DNA of 64,000 bases from assembly GCA_047495785.1 (NCBI GenBank), contig JBLDXI010000001.1:1488001-1552000 (forward strand), written 5' to 3'. A program made the translations under genes and the position numbers. A model generated the notes under the pieces. It ran no database searches. It worked only from the letters and a program-made list of their open reading frames with translations, and was not told the origin of the DNA. The DNA comes from Lepidodermella squamata (Eukaryota; Gastrotricha). Positions 1 through 10,313 of this stretch are shown in pieces. Numbering within the stretch: position 1 is the first letter of the stretch; each line of letters begins with the position of its first letter.

Positions 1-648
1 AGGGCTACCAACATCCAAGGTTAAAGCTTCGAGTTTCGAGTGTACCTACATTCAAGCTGGCTGGTATCAACTAGAAAAATAATTTTCGTCTCAAACTCGT
101 GTGCCGAGAATCCCAAGGAATTGCAAATCATGCTGGAAGTTTGTTAAAACGTCGAGTCCACGGTTGCAAGCGATCCTCGTTTGAGTCGGCGCGGCTCCCT
201 GTTTCGCTCGCCCCTTTATCTCCGCGGGTCGCCCGAAAAATACTTTAAAAAAATACCGCCAAAATAATTTTCAAATTTATGGAATTTGTATTATAAACAT
301 TTATAATATTTAAATTATTAATTTTTTGAATTAAATGTGGAAATAGCTTCCTCACGGATCAGCCCTGAGCGCTTATAGAGCGAAATACAAAACGGCAGGG
401 GGGGTACCTTCATTTTTAGAAAATCATGGAAAAATGTCCTTTGCGCGGCAACCCAAAAGTACAAGTTACCTGAGGAATTTTCCCAATTAACTTATACCAT
501 TAGATAGCTGAGATCATTAGCTAGCTGATGGTATAATTTTTTCTCGATATATCTCATTCCAAGGTCCTGGTCCTCGATCCCAAAGTTGGGTCATTTTTGG
601 CGAAAAAATTTATACCTGGCCCAAGTGTATATATAGGGGGCAAACGGT
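1..648. other. Non-coding flank upstream of LINS1-like gene
   Basis: I see no convincing coding exon here. The stretch is AT-rich and has a short imperfect inverted repeat at about 490-537 (TTATACCAT at one end, ATGGTATAA at the other). A TATATA-like run near 629 could be a promoter element for the gene that follows. Confidence 0.4.
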
Positions 649-2284
649 GTGCCTCTTTTCTTTCATCCTGGGCTATGTCCCTTTCGCCGCTGTCCTTTCC
701 AGACCCTCTCCATTCTTCGGAGGGCACTACCGTGCCCCCACAATATTGAAGCGATATTGTTTAAACGAATTAGATATTTGATCTTGCATCCATTCGATGT
801 TACCATCGGTAATAAAAAGAATTGCCATCACGGTAAACATTGTATTGAGGATTTGAAACGTTTTCAATTTTACTCTATGATGCAGAAGTCTCCTTATGAG
901 CTTCATTTCGCTCTCAACGACGCTGCTGATGTTGTAATCACGCAAGTCCGTGTTCAAGTATTTCTGGTAATAAATATCCTTATGCTGTTTGCTCGATTCA
1001 ATTAGGATAAGCCATGCAATATTTCTGTTGCACTATACGAGGCATTTTGCTCCACTGAACGATCTCCTGTTGCTCGGCTCGTCGAATATTTTGCATCGTT
1101 AAATCACCTTTACCATGAGTTTATGAAGGCAGGAAAGCTTGGGTTTGCAGAAGAAGTTTTGCTTGTGGACCGGGACATTATAAGTACTGCGATCGACCGC
1201 GTAGCCGGTAGTTGCGCGAACCAATGTGCCGGAAGATGTCTTTTGTATGAATTAGCCACATATTTTCGGCATTTGATGCGAAAAGGCACTTTAAGCTCCG
1301 AATCTTGTCTGCTGATTGAGCAATTCTTGGTTTCTTGCTCTGAATGTCTTCTGAACATTGCTTGTTATCCGAGTTTGATGAAAGTGTACAGATTTGCAAC
1401 TGAAGCTGCTAAATCGTCCCATTGGGCTTGTTTTACGCGGCAAAACGATATTTTCATTTCATTCCTATCGAACGCACCCACCGTGTTAACCCGAATTTCG
1501 CAAATGCTCAGCCTTAGTTCTTGTTTCGCAGGTCGATTCCAGGACAACACCACTGGGACAGATGCAATTATCCGCTCTCATTTTCCGTTGTTTCGCAGCT
1601 TCACTCTGCTTTATTTACAATCGGCTGTTTCCGTGGTTTGTCCGCCAACGGTAAACTTCCGTAAATTTGAATGTGGAAGCTTATGAAACGTATTTTTAGC
1701 GGAACACTCTGCCTTATGATACAGTCTCGTTGATGAAGTCGTTTTTCAACGGGGGATTTTCGAGCCATTGCTTTTCATGTGCTTTGTCGCAAGTGTTTTT
1801 CGAACAAGACGACCAGCATGTTGAGTTACTGCTCTTATCCCTGAAGTGGTCGGCTTTGGTTGAAAAGTTAGTTTCTGAGTATAATGCGTAATATTTATTT
1901 CTTGATTATGTCAACACTTGAAGGGAACCCGATGGACTCAGCCCAGTCGATAGTCATTTGCTCTTCAACCGATTTCTTTCCGAAATTTCCTATGATCCTG
2001 CCATTGTCGTTGATCTGATAATTTCTAGCGAGACTGATTTTTTACGATTCATTGTATTATACTTGAAAACGATAATCAAAGATTGCCAACAGTTCAGGCT
2101 TTCTTGCTGCTCACTGCATCATCATGTTGAAGTCTGCGCTGTTGATGTGTTCGGTAAAGTTCGCGAGTTTTTCAAACTAGTTCAGAAACGTTTGTCAAAC
2201 CTTTCAGCTCAAAATGCAGTTGGTTTCAACATCTCCCCCTTACTTAATTTGTTAACGAAAACTATCGTCGCTATGGACGAATGA
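649..2284 (+). CDS. LINS1: Protein Lines homolog (LINS1-like)
   Basis: Four exons are read: about 649-966, 1006-1650, 1700-1866 and 1924-2284, giving about 496 aa. The introns are 39, 49 and 57 bp with GT-AG ends and matching phases. The family link comes from the C-terminal half. FFEQDDQHVE in exon 3 matches the conserved FIEQDDDMLE region, VVDLIISSETDFL plus YLKTIIKD matches the signature Lines block, and the last 50 residues resemble the short LINES C-terminal domain. Lines proteins act around Wnt/Wingless output and are thought to be nuclear, but their biochemistry is poorly defined. The first 20 or so residues are uncertain and an upstream exon may exist, since the protein is shorter than human LINS1 (about 750 aa). 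It is followed after only 46 bp by the glutaredoxin-like gene. Family identity is fairly secure, the 5' end is not. Confidence 0.72.
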
Positions 2285-2330
2285 CCCTTTAATTATGCGC
2301 ATTTTCGTTTTATAGCTCTTTGATTAATGA

Positions 2331-2648
2331 ATGATTAGCCGAGTCGTGCGGTTTTTCTGCTCTGCATCACAAAAGAAAACGATTAAAGTAACACTGTATA
2401 CGAAAAATAACTGCTCTCTTTGTGACAAGGTGAAAGACTTCATCGCACTATCAAGATACAACAATCTAGTCGACCTTGAAGAGATATATATCGACGATCC
2501 CGCCAACGCAACGTGGCACGCGAAATACAAGTACGAAATTCCTGTTGTATACATTGACGGAAGACCTGCAGTGAAAGGCCGAATCGCTCAACAAGTTCTC
2601 GAGCGTAAATTCGAAGAAGCTCTGCTGAGAAATGAGCGTCGCAAATGA
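2331..2648 (+). CDS. Mitochondrial-type glutaredoxin-like protein (C5orf63 family)
   Basis: A 105-aa single-exon protein. Residues 1-18 are basic and hydroxylated (MISRVVRFFCSASQKK) and look like a mitochondrial presequence. A thioredoxin-fold core follows with the redox motif CSLC after TLYTKNN, then EIPVVYIDG, the cis-proline segment of this family. This is the small DUF836/glutaredoxin-like class, whose substrate is unknown. It starts 46 bp after the LINS1-like stop. A TTTTATAG acceptor-like signal at 2315 lies 16 nt before the ATG. Its last 17 nt overlap the FAN1 start codon region in another frame, so the three genes look like one transcription unit. The fold and family are supported; the mitochondrial location is inferred. 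Confidence 0.78.
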   Translation: MISRVVRFFCSASQKKTIKVTLYTKNNCSLCDKVKDFIALSRYNNLVDLEEIYIDDPANATWHAKYKYEIPVVYIDGRPAVKGRIAQQVLERKFEEALLRNERRK

Positions 2649-4890
2649 AGCGCTAATCGAAATATCGTCTGACGAAGAAGTTGGACCATCGAAAAGTTTG
2701 AAATCAAAACCAACTGGGAAACCGGCGGTTCTGAGTGACGTACAGCAAAGACCGAAAAAGAATTCCTTGTTGAATTATTTTGCGCCGTCATCGAGCGCCA
2801 AAAAGCCTAGAATAGAGCCTGCGGAACCTATTGTTCTCGATAGCGAGAATTCTGTTGCAGAAGTCTTTCCTGCCAGTGAACCTCAAAATCCTTATTTCGA
2901 ATCTCCTTATTACCTGAAAAATTTCTGGCACATTATCGACGCTATATTAGGCTCTGAAGAGCATGTTATGTTGTCGAAAAAAGCGTTCACTGATAAAGAC
3001 CGAGATTTGGTGCTAAAACTTCGATCACTGCCTAACGATTGTCAAAAGATGTTTATTCGCTTATTTAGTCGTCAGAAATGGATCTTGCGGTCAAGGATAA
3101 ATTACGATAGCCAGTTTTCATCGCCCTCGGATCAATTGCTCAAGCTGCTGGTGGAAAATAAGCTCCTATTTGACCAACGTGATTTGCTAGACATCGAAAT
3201 CGCGTTGAACTTGCTTTCTTCTGACCAGGCTAAGAAATTTGCGTCGTCTTTCGGCTTATTTCCTAAAGGAAAGGATAAACAGTTCAAAACTAAGGCGGCT
3301 CTTATTTCTCATGTTCTTGAAATCAAATCGTCGATTTCAGAGGAAATTTGGAAGAAAAAGGAGGTTAAATTTCTTGCGAAGTGTCGGGAATTGGCTGGGC
3401 AGTGTTATTCGATTCCTAAGCATGTCAAACGAATTTTTCTCCGAATCCTCTTGCTGTTTTCGAGAATCGCAGATCTAACGCGGCAAGATACAAAAACGAC
3501 GTCGAAATCAGGCGCTTCCGGCCTACAAAGTCAGCTGTTTTCTATGCTAGAAGTCGAGAGAGGCATCGTTAAATTCCCCTCAGTTGAAATAGACCAATCA
3601 AAAACTGAAGGTTTTCTCGACTTGGTGTATCGCTCGCCTGAAGAACTGGACCTCGCTCTTTGGTTTTACATGAAATCGGAAAAACTCACTGCCATTGTTG
3701 ACGCGAAAAACCTGCCTGTAGATCTAGCTTCGAAAATTGTTGCGAAGTATCGAGAAACTGTCAAAGACGAGGAAGAGCTTGGGAAATTGCCGAAATTTAT
3801 CCGAAGCCTAGCTTTGCCATCAATAGCTAAACGGGCATTATTCGCTTGCTCTGACGTGTTCGAACGGGCGAGAAAATACGATGAAGCTGTTCGAGTTTTA
3901 AGGTTGATCTTAGACTCGAACCCTACGTTCGGCCAGTCGCTTCGTCGCAAAGTTTGGCCACGTTTGATTTTGGATCAAGACCGGCATTTACGCAACCCCC
4001 AGGCTGCATTCAAATCTGCCATGGAGGCGTTGAATCACGATAAAGTGCTGACATTAGCAACTCGTTGGGAAATCGAAGATCGAGTACTGAATGAATTATC
4101 GAAACGAGTTGAAATCGGTGATTTCAAACCGCAAATTCCGTTGCCGGACGAAGTGCCTCGAACAATTAAAGGCAGTGTGATGTCCTACGAATTCGATAAG
4201 GTGAAAATCAGATTCTACAAACCTAACGAAGCAGGCGAAATTGAAATCATGTCGGTTGAAAACGTAGCCAGTGATTATTACATGGGTTTTGAAGAAAACG
4301 GCGAAAAATTCACCGAGGCCCTGCATTCGGAGGGCGCGTCTGTTCTGACTTTGTTAGGTCTGATTTTCTACGACGTGATTTTTTCGAATCAAGTCGAAGG
4401 CTTCCCTGTTTTCATTTCGAAATTTCAAGGTGCTCCTCTTGACATCTACAGCGGTCAAGATTTTTACGAGCAGCGACGAGATTTGATAGAAAACCGTGTC
4501 GATTTGATCCGAAATGACGACGAAAATCTGACGATTGTTTGCGAAATGATCTCAAAAGTTTGGCTCGAGCATTCGGGCGAGCAAGCCCATCCGATTTCGT
4601 GGTCAACTTTCGCCGATTGCGATCAAGCGTGTCGATTAGCACGGGCTCTTGGCCCTCAAAAATTGTCCTTCCTCATGAAAACTGTGATATCAGACCTGCA
4701 CTTTTTCCACTCCGGCTTTCCTGACCTAACGTTATGGGACGAGCCGACTCGTTCTGTTCGTTTCGTCGAAGTGAAAGGCCCGGGTGATACGTTGTCTGCA
4801 AAGCAGCGTATTTGGCTTGATTTGTTGCGGAAAAATGGCGTCAAGGCTGAATTGTGTCGCGTTGAAGGCGTTAAATCACGAAAACTATGA
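2632..4890 (+). CDS. FAN1: FAN1 structure-specific nuclease
   Basis: A 752-aa single exon. The C-terminal VRR-NUC (PD-(D/E)XK) domain is clear: PD at 697-698, EVK at 713-715, then GPGDTLSAKQ, the metal-binding and catalytic signature of FAN1, which incises DNA flaps in interstrand crosslink repair with FANCD2. A SAP-like DNA-binding segment lies near 170-235 (LLVENKLL, FGLFPKGK), and the middle is helical TPR-like. The N-terminus is acidic and basic without any cysteine pair, so the UBZ zinc finger of human FAN1 is missing and the protein is about 260 residues shorter. KKNSLLNYF near 43-51 loosely resembles a PCNA-binding box. The ATG at 2632 overlaps the upstream gene by 17 nt, and no other methionine precedes the conserved parts, so this start is preferred. 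Ubiquitin-independent recruitment is an inference. Confidence 0.9.
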   Translation: MSVANEALIEISSDEEVGPSKSLKSKPTGKPAVLSDVQQRPKKNSLLNYFAPSSSAKKPRIEPAEPIVLDSENSVAEVFPASEPQNPYFESPYYLKNFWHIIDAILGSEEHVMLSKKAFTDKDRDLVLKLRSLPNDCQKMFIRLFSRQKWILRSRINYDSQFSSPSDQLLKLLVENKLLFDQRDLLDIEIALNLLSSDQAKKFASSFGLFPKGKDKQFKTKAALISHVLEIKSSISEEIWKKKEVKFLAKCRELAGQCYSIPKHVKRIFLRILLLFSRIADLTRQDTKTTSKSGASGLQSQLFSMLEVERGIVKFPSVEIDQSKTEGFLDLVYRSPEELDLALWFYMKSEKLTAIVDAKNLPVDLASKIVAKYRETVKDEEELGKLPKFIRSLALPSIAKRALFACSDVFERARKYDEAVRVLRLILDSNPTFGQSLRRKVWPRLILDQDRHLRNPQAAFKSAMEALNHDKVLTLATRWEIEDRVLNELSKRVEIGDFKPQIPLPDEVPRTIKGSVMSYEFDKVKIRFYKPNEAGEIEIMSVENVASDYYMGFEENGEKFTEALHSEGASVLTLLGLIFYDVIFSNQVEGFPVFISKFQGAPLDIYSGQDFYEQRRDLIENRVDLIRNDDENLTIVCEMISKVWLEHSGEQAHPISWSTFADCDQACRLARALGPQKLSFLMKTVISDLHFFHSGFPDLTLWDEPTRSVRFVEVKGPGDTLSAKQRIWLDLLRKNGVKAELCRVEGVKSRKL

Positions 4891-5258
4891 TTTTATCTGT
4901 TCCTTTTTTCTTTCTCATTCTATTTGGCGCCGCGCCAGATTAATGATAACTTCTCAAGTATACATCCATACTTTGTTTGCACTACATACATGCTTCCTTT
5001 TGATGAGAAAGATAATAAGGGTCGGCAGCCTTTCATCTGTAGTAAGCCGCCTTAATATTAGCATACTTGAGCGTTACTACACATGCGCATACGTGGCTCA
5101 TTTATACATAACAAGTACGTTTCTCGCTCAATTTGAACAGCGGTCGAGCGGGCGTGAATACGATGATGAAAAAATTGGTTTTACTACGAGCAATTTGTGA
5201 TTTTTTTCATGTAGCAAATACTACTTAAACCAACACCTTTGATCTTGAATAAGAAGTC
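4891..5258. other. Intergenic spacer, FAN1 to RAB5IF
   Basis: I see no gene. The reading frames present are short and lack family resemblance. It must hold the FAN1 3' end and the promoter or processing signal of the next run. Confidence 0.4.
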
Positions 5259-5748
5259 ATGGATAAGAAGAAACAACAAAACTTGCCATCAGGTCCTGAA
5301 ACCGTTCTAGATATATTCTGGAAAAGCTTTCAATATCGCGCTTCTTGGCCAGACAAGGTAAAAAAACGGGAGAATTGTATGTGTTTGTTATTACTATTTT
5401 TTATTCACCGTCTAGGAGCAATTTCTCGATGTGATTTACTGGCAGCGACAGGTGGTGGGCCTCGTATTCGGCATCCTCTTCGGCGTGCTAGGCCTCACCG
5501 GGGTTCTCTCAATTGTTGTGTTCTTTATCGTCAATTCACTGCTCATCTACGTTTATGCATCATCTTTCCAACAAATCGACGACGACGAGTTCGGCGGAAC
5601 GACGGAAATCCTCAAAGAGGGCCTCATGACCTCGTTTTCTACATTTTTGGTAAATTTACTGTTCATTATGCTTGAATATAGAATCCATTATTCATGCATT
5701 TTTCTCCAGGTTTCTTGGATTGCTGTTTACTCTGGTCTGTACCATTGA
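5259..5748 (+). CDS. RAB5IF: RAB5IF/OPTI family ER membrane protein (GEL complex)
   Basis: Three exons (5259-5357, 5416-5649, 5710-5748) encode 123 aa, with both introns in phase 0 and 58-60 bp long. Landmarks of the family are WPDKEQFLDVIYWQRQ, then two hydrophobic segments separated by a short loop, the acidic QIDDDEFGG, and KEGLMTSF leading into a final membrane segment ending SGLYH. In vertebrates this small protein (C20orf24, OPTI) pairs with TMCO1 or C20orf24 partners in the GEL part of the ER multipass translocon. Asterix, a subunit of the associated PAT chaperone, is also in this window at 23.4 kb, but not adjacent. It opens a same-strand run of three genes. Confidence 0.85.
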
Positions 5749-5980
5749 TAATTGCTCGAAAATAAGGAAGAGCCGGATTCTTTCCTACGCAATATAAAAT
5801 TGCTCTCTATGTCAGTGTCGTCAATTTTTTATTTATATGTGCATGTAAGCGAGCGAACGAAGACGTGAAGCAAGGTGAAATTCGTCAAAATTCAGTGAAA
5901 AAATTCTAATATGCTGATTAAAGGAAATAATTTTTCCATCCATCTGATCTCCATAGATTTTGCTATTATTATTCAAGTGA

Positions 5981-6497
5981 ATGAGAGGTGGACAAGGTGG
6001 TCGTGGAGGAGGAGGAGGACGTGGAGGTCGAGGGAGAGGGGGCGGCCGGCCGATGTTCGGCGAAAAAGGTCAGTTCAGTCTGGACCGCCAACTTGGTTTA
6101 CCCACTCAGAAAAAAGAACGAAAGTCATTCCGAGGCCGAGGTCGTGGTGGCGGTGATTCGCAGAACTTCCAAAATTTCTCTCACACCCCTCGAAACAGCG
6201 CTAAACCTTCAATTTACCACCAAGCCGTTTCAGAATTCGCTAAAAAGGAACAGGAACGAGCTCAAAAACAAAAGGTTATTGAAATAAAATTGGGACTCAA
6301 TTTTTCAAATCATTTTGATATTTTTTCAGGAATATGAAGAAAAAAATGCTGCAAGAAAAGTTTCGAAAAAGAAGCGGCATGAGAAAAGACGGCAGCACCT
6401 AACGTTCACGTCAAATGGTCAGCCAGTTATGGGTTCTAGGATAAAGTCCCTCCTTGAAAAAATCCAAAGCAATATTATTGTTAAAGATGAAAAATAA
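5981..6497 (+). CDS. RG-rich basic protein, Fyv7/TAP26-like (rRNA processing?)
   Basis: Two exons (5981-6274, 6330-6497; 55-bp phase-0 intron) give 153 aa. The first 22 residues are almost all Arg and Gly (an RGG box). A second RGRGRGG patch lies near 51-57. From about residue 85 the protein is a charged helix rich in Lys, Glu and Arg. The end, GQPVMGSRIKSLLEKI, resembles the C-terminal motif of Fyv7/CCDC59 (TAP26), factors in small-subunit rRNA maturation. That match is from memory and short, so the function is tentative; a generic RNA-binding role is safer. The next gene starts 57 bp after the stop. Confidence 0.6.
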
Positions 6498-6538
6498 TTT
6501 GCTCATTTTTTATCCTATTTATTTTTAATTGAAAGCAA

Positions 6539-6553
6539 TTTTGTTACTTGTAG
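6539..6553 (+). promoter_or_regulatory. 3' splice-acceptor-like signal directly before METTL7-like ATG
   Basis: The sequence ATTTTGTTACTTGTAG ends one base before the ATG at 6555. The preceding stop codon is only 57 bp away, too little for a normal promoter plus 5' UTR. It is best read as a trans-splice (spliced-leader) acceptor, which is an inference. Confidence 0.45.
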
Positions 6554-6554
6554 A

Positions 6555-7517
6555 ATGTCTTTTATCGAAAATATTTTTACGGATGAGGACCATCAAGTGT
6601 TATGGATGCGACTTTTCGGCATTTTCGTCGCCCTGTGCCTTGTCCTGCCGTTTATGTTCCACTCGCCGGGTTCGAGGCGCAAACGGCTCTATCGAAGATA
6701 TGTCCTGAAATCGGGTCGATTTTACAACCGCCATTGCGCTGCTCAAATCGCGTCGTTCCTCGATGAAATCCGCCAGGCCTGCATGGTATCTGGACCAAAA
6801 TTGACAGTCGTCGAAGTTGGATGCGGCCCGTTCCCGAGTTTGAAGGCCTACCCGCCCGGCACTAAGTTGATCTGCATTGAGCCGTGCAATGAGTTCAACA
6901 AGTACATCGAAGCCGAGTGGAAACGTTCGCATCTAGCGTCGAAGGGTGAAATTGCTGACGATTTGCACCACAAAGAAGAAGGCGAAAACGCGAATTCCCG
7001 CCTGTCAACATCGTCCAGTTGCAGTTCACTGTCTAGCCCGGAGGCAACGAGTGATGCCGAAACGGAACACCGCGATGGGCAGCTGTTGATTTACAACGTC
7101 GGAGCGGAGCGTATGGCTGAGGTAGGAAAATTTGCAATTTTTAAGGCGGAATTTTCAATTTTTTCTCCGTAGGTTGTTGGTACCAAGTCGGTTGACATTG
7201 TAGTGGCCCGCCAACTGCTGTGTTCGATCGATGACGTGCCGACTGTTCTAGCTCAAATCAGCGAGGTGTTGAAACCTGGTGGGCAGTACTTCTTCTGGGA
7301 GCACGTTCGATCGAGCAGTCGCTTTGTTAGCGTGTTCCAGACCCTCCTTGCCTACCCGCCGCTGTCCTACCTCACAGGGTGCGATTTGAGACGCAAAAAC
7401 TTTTTCGCCGAGAAAATTCAGGGCTTCTCGCGGTTCGAGTTCAAAACCTTCCACACCACACTGCCTTGGTACATGTTTCCTTACCATCAAACGGTCTCAG
7501 GCTGTGCTGTCAAGTAG
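6555..7517 (+). CDS. METTL7-like (TMT1A/B) thiol methyltransferase
   Basis: Two exons (6555-7121, 7173-7517) encode about 303 aa. A single N-terminal membrane segment (residues 15-35, LFGIFVALCLVLPFMF) is followed by a class I SAM-dependent methyltransferase fold. Motif I is VVEVGCGPFPS, with CIEP at the end of strand 2, SVDIVVARQLLCS as motif IV and VLKPGGQYFFWEH as the post-IV strand. The Methyltransf_11 order and the conserved ending (FPYHQTVSGCAVK) fit METTL7A/B, which methylate thiols and sit on the ER and lipid droplets. A Ser/Glu-rich insertion of about 45 residues (near 135-175) between strands 2 and 3 is unusual. Third gene of the run that starts at RAB5IF. Confidence 0.85.
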
Positions 7518-8337
7518 TGAGAGTGAAGCAAATCGATGATTCATCTTCCAGATTTTATAAAAGAAAATCTCTCAAATTTTGCCGAGCGCTGATCGTTTTA
7601 GAACTGTTAACAATAATTATACCTATATAACCTTGTTTTTGTTTGTTTTACGGTAGCTCCTATATTTCAAGCTTGATCCTCATCTCATGCAAACAATTTA
7701 TATAGCGATGAGCTGAGAAATTAAAATTGCAAATAGTCTTGTTTCATATTATTTTCAAAACTTGCATATTCATCAACAATTGTATTTTTCTACTCTTTGG
7801 ACCACGTTGCAAGCATTTCATCTTGAATGTGCTAATCTGTGCCTGGTTCGTCGATTTTATACCTGTCCAGCTTAATTGTGGCGCTTTGGTATTTGTTGAT
7901 CCCTGAAATGAGATCTTTTCGGCGATGCTTGACAACTTTTTTACGTGTTGATCGGTTTGTGTTTCGATTTCGCGATATTATGGCTTGCTTTGCAAACTAT
8001 TTAATCAACCAAAAGAGGAGAGAATAAAAGTCTGGCGAATGTAACGTGCTTTGTTTTATTCAAATTACGAGGGTAAATATATTCTTTTTTTCAACTCAAT
8101 ACCGAGATTTGAGTACAGTATAATGATTCATCATTCCAGGTGTAACGGAACAGAGTAACGCCCGAAATTTCAGGACAACAAAGCGCCAACCATAGGAGGT
8201 GTATTGAACGACTTTACAGTGCAACATTCGAGCCGATGAAAGACATGTTTTATACGAAAATTATCATTTTTTATTTAAAAAATCCGCGGAGAAGAGAAAA
8301 TAAAAACGTAAGAATGCTGGATAAATTATTACAACTT
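7518..8337. other. Intergenic, convergent 3' ends; possible basic exon on minus strand
   Basis: This lies between the converging METTL7-like and ZDHHC12-like genes. On the minus strand, 7996-7832 is open for 54 codons after an AATAG acceptor-like site and encodes a very basic stretch (STRKKVVKHRRKD). I found no partner exon and no family, so it is only a candidate. The rest appears to be 3' UTR and spacer. Confidence 0.25.
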
Positions 8338-9847
8338 TCAGACGCGACCTTCACGGCTAAAAATTCGGTGATTTTCCTCAGAAGATGACACCTCGGTATC
8401 GTCCGACACGTTATCAGCCTGCAACAGGCGATTCGAACTCTGATCCATATGGTCGCTGTCAGTTTGACTGATTTGCCGATTCCGGTTCATTGTCCAACGC
8501 GACGTTGAAGACGCGCCGTGGAAAAACGCGCTGATGTTGTCCTTGTTCGACGACCACATGCGCCGCGCCCGATCCAGGTTCCGCCTGTAGATAGGCTCCC
8601 AGTCGATCGGTCGAAACGTGCAGCAAAATCGGAAGAAATTGCACAGATAACCGGAGTGGAATGGCGACGAACTGCCCGCCAAATAATTCGGCAGGATTTG
8701 ATCCAGCTGGCGGAGATACGTGATACGATCCCGAGATCCGATTTCCCACGTGGTTTGGTTTGTCAAAGCTAGGTAGGTGTGCAAACACGCGAGACATGTC
8801 GTCGGCAGGGACGTGATTGCAACGACGCAAAAGCAAAAAATAGCGAGCCAGTTGTTGGATAGAAACTCACTGGCCACATGCGAGGGTAGGAATGACCGCC
8901 ACAACAGGTAAATCGTCCAATAAATCGCGGCAACTTGAAGCACAAGGAATGAGAGAAAGAACTTGTGGTTATACTCGCCAACACAATTAGCCACCCTAAA
9001 AAAATATTATTTCAAGAAAACTGGCTGAAATAAAAATTGTAAAATTACCAGGGGCAGTGATGATCAAATCTTCGAACGCATTTGTTGCAATCGACACAAT
9101 GCCGAGCTCGAAGCGGTAGTTGCTCAATATTGCAAATATCACATCGAATTTTCGGAAGATCACTCGGCTCGGCTTGACTCGAAGAATTAGCATTGGTATT
9201 CGGACTAGGATTGCCGCTCATATTGATAGTAGGAATGTCAAGTTCCGCATTTGGTAAGGCACTGCTCGACAGAGCATCGCCAACAAAAATCGCAACAGAT
9301 TCTGGATCGTTCAAATTACTCGGGTCGTTCGACGATGCGTTGCTTTTAGCTTCCTGCTTAGTTACTTTGTAGTTTCTTGGGAGGTGACCGGGGTTCATTC
9401 GCGACGCCATTAAATAGAAGATATTCGTAGCGATGAGCAGTGTTACGTAGAAGAAAACTGTTGACCAGCTGAAAGTGATCGGACCAGAGGCCCCGAAAGC
9501 GAAAATTGATTGAGGCGGCGGGGCATAGTGCCCTCCACTCAAAATTGTCGACCCGCCCCTATCCGGTAGATATGTTGACGATGTACTCGCAGCAACCGAT
9601 GCATTTAGATCTAATTTATACAATTACGCTATTCTATCAATTATTTCGTCATTTCTAGACACCAACCTGGTGAAATGAAGAAAAGTGAAGTCGCTAAAAC
9701 CAGCGTTAGTGTGAGATGGCCCAGGGCGACTAATGCACGGGAAGACGGCATGGTTTTCGAGCAAACGGCGCCTGTTACTTTGAGACACCAAGCTCCACAA
9801 GCCATCGATGCGAAAAAATATATAATATCTATTAATAAAATGAACAA
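8338..9847 (-). CDS. Palmitoyltransferase, ZDHHC12-like
   Basis: Read on the minus strand as exons about 9847-9667, 9610-9049 and 8995-8338, about 466 aa. The DHHC cysteine-rich domain spans the exon 2-3 junction: [33 protein letters not shown], then [13 protein letters not shown]. The catalytic cysteine is in DHHC. Two hydrophobic segments precede it and two follow. [17 protein letters not shown] after the last membrane segment is the TTxE-region signature that points to ZDHHC12. A Ser/Asn-rich insertion of about 70 residues precedes the cysteine-rich domain. The enzyme S-acylates proteins in Golgi/ER membranes. The true start is uncertain: an AATAG acceptor near 9830 suggests an upstream exon, perhaps in 9909-10094. 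Confidence 0.82.
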
Positions 9848-10313
9848 CAGGTTGAAAATTTGATTTCGTTTTTTATTCCATTTCTGCCCATTTGTTTCTC
9901 GTCACTAATTAAACGCCCGAAATAAAAGCAACTTCGCCATGATTTTTCGCACACGTCAAGAACCAGCTATAAGAGAGAGAAAGAGAGTAAGAGATGATTT
10001 GTCCCCAATTGATATAAACAATCAACGCCCGTCTTCTTCGAGATGCCGCACAACAAATTCGTCTCCACCATCCTTCATCAAAACCACAAAACACGCGTTC
10101 CGGTGTAACGAAAATTCATAGGAATGGTTTCTACTGAAAACAGTCAAATAGCGCTCAAATATTTACATTTTCACTAAGCTTGAAGTAGTATTAGTCATTA
10201 TATAGTATTTTAAAAATGCTACTCAACTTTGTTAAAGTGATGGACTCAAGAATCAAAAATGTGTGGGTGTTTTCACAAGGTAATGCATTTATTAATATAC
10301 AGTTTTTGCGTTA

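Noticed and set aside
490-537. Imperfect inverted repeat as a terminator or mobile-element end
   Set aside because: Short, mismatched and single; AT-rich hairpins of this size are expected by chance.
7832-7996. Basic minus-strand stretch as a ribosomal or nucleolar protein gene
   Set aside because: Only one candidate exon with an acceptor; no start exon or family match found, so it is mentioned only in the spacer entry.
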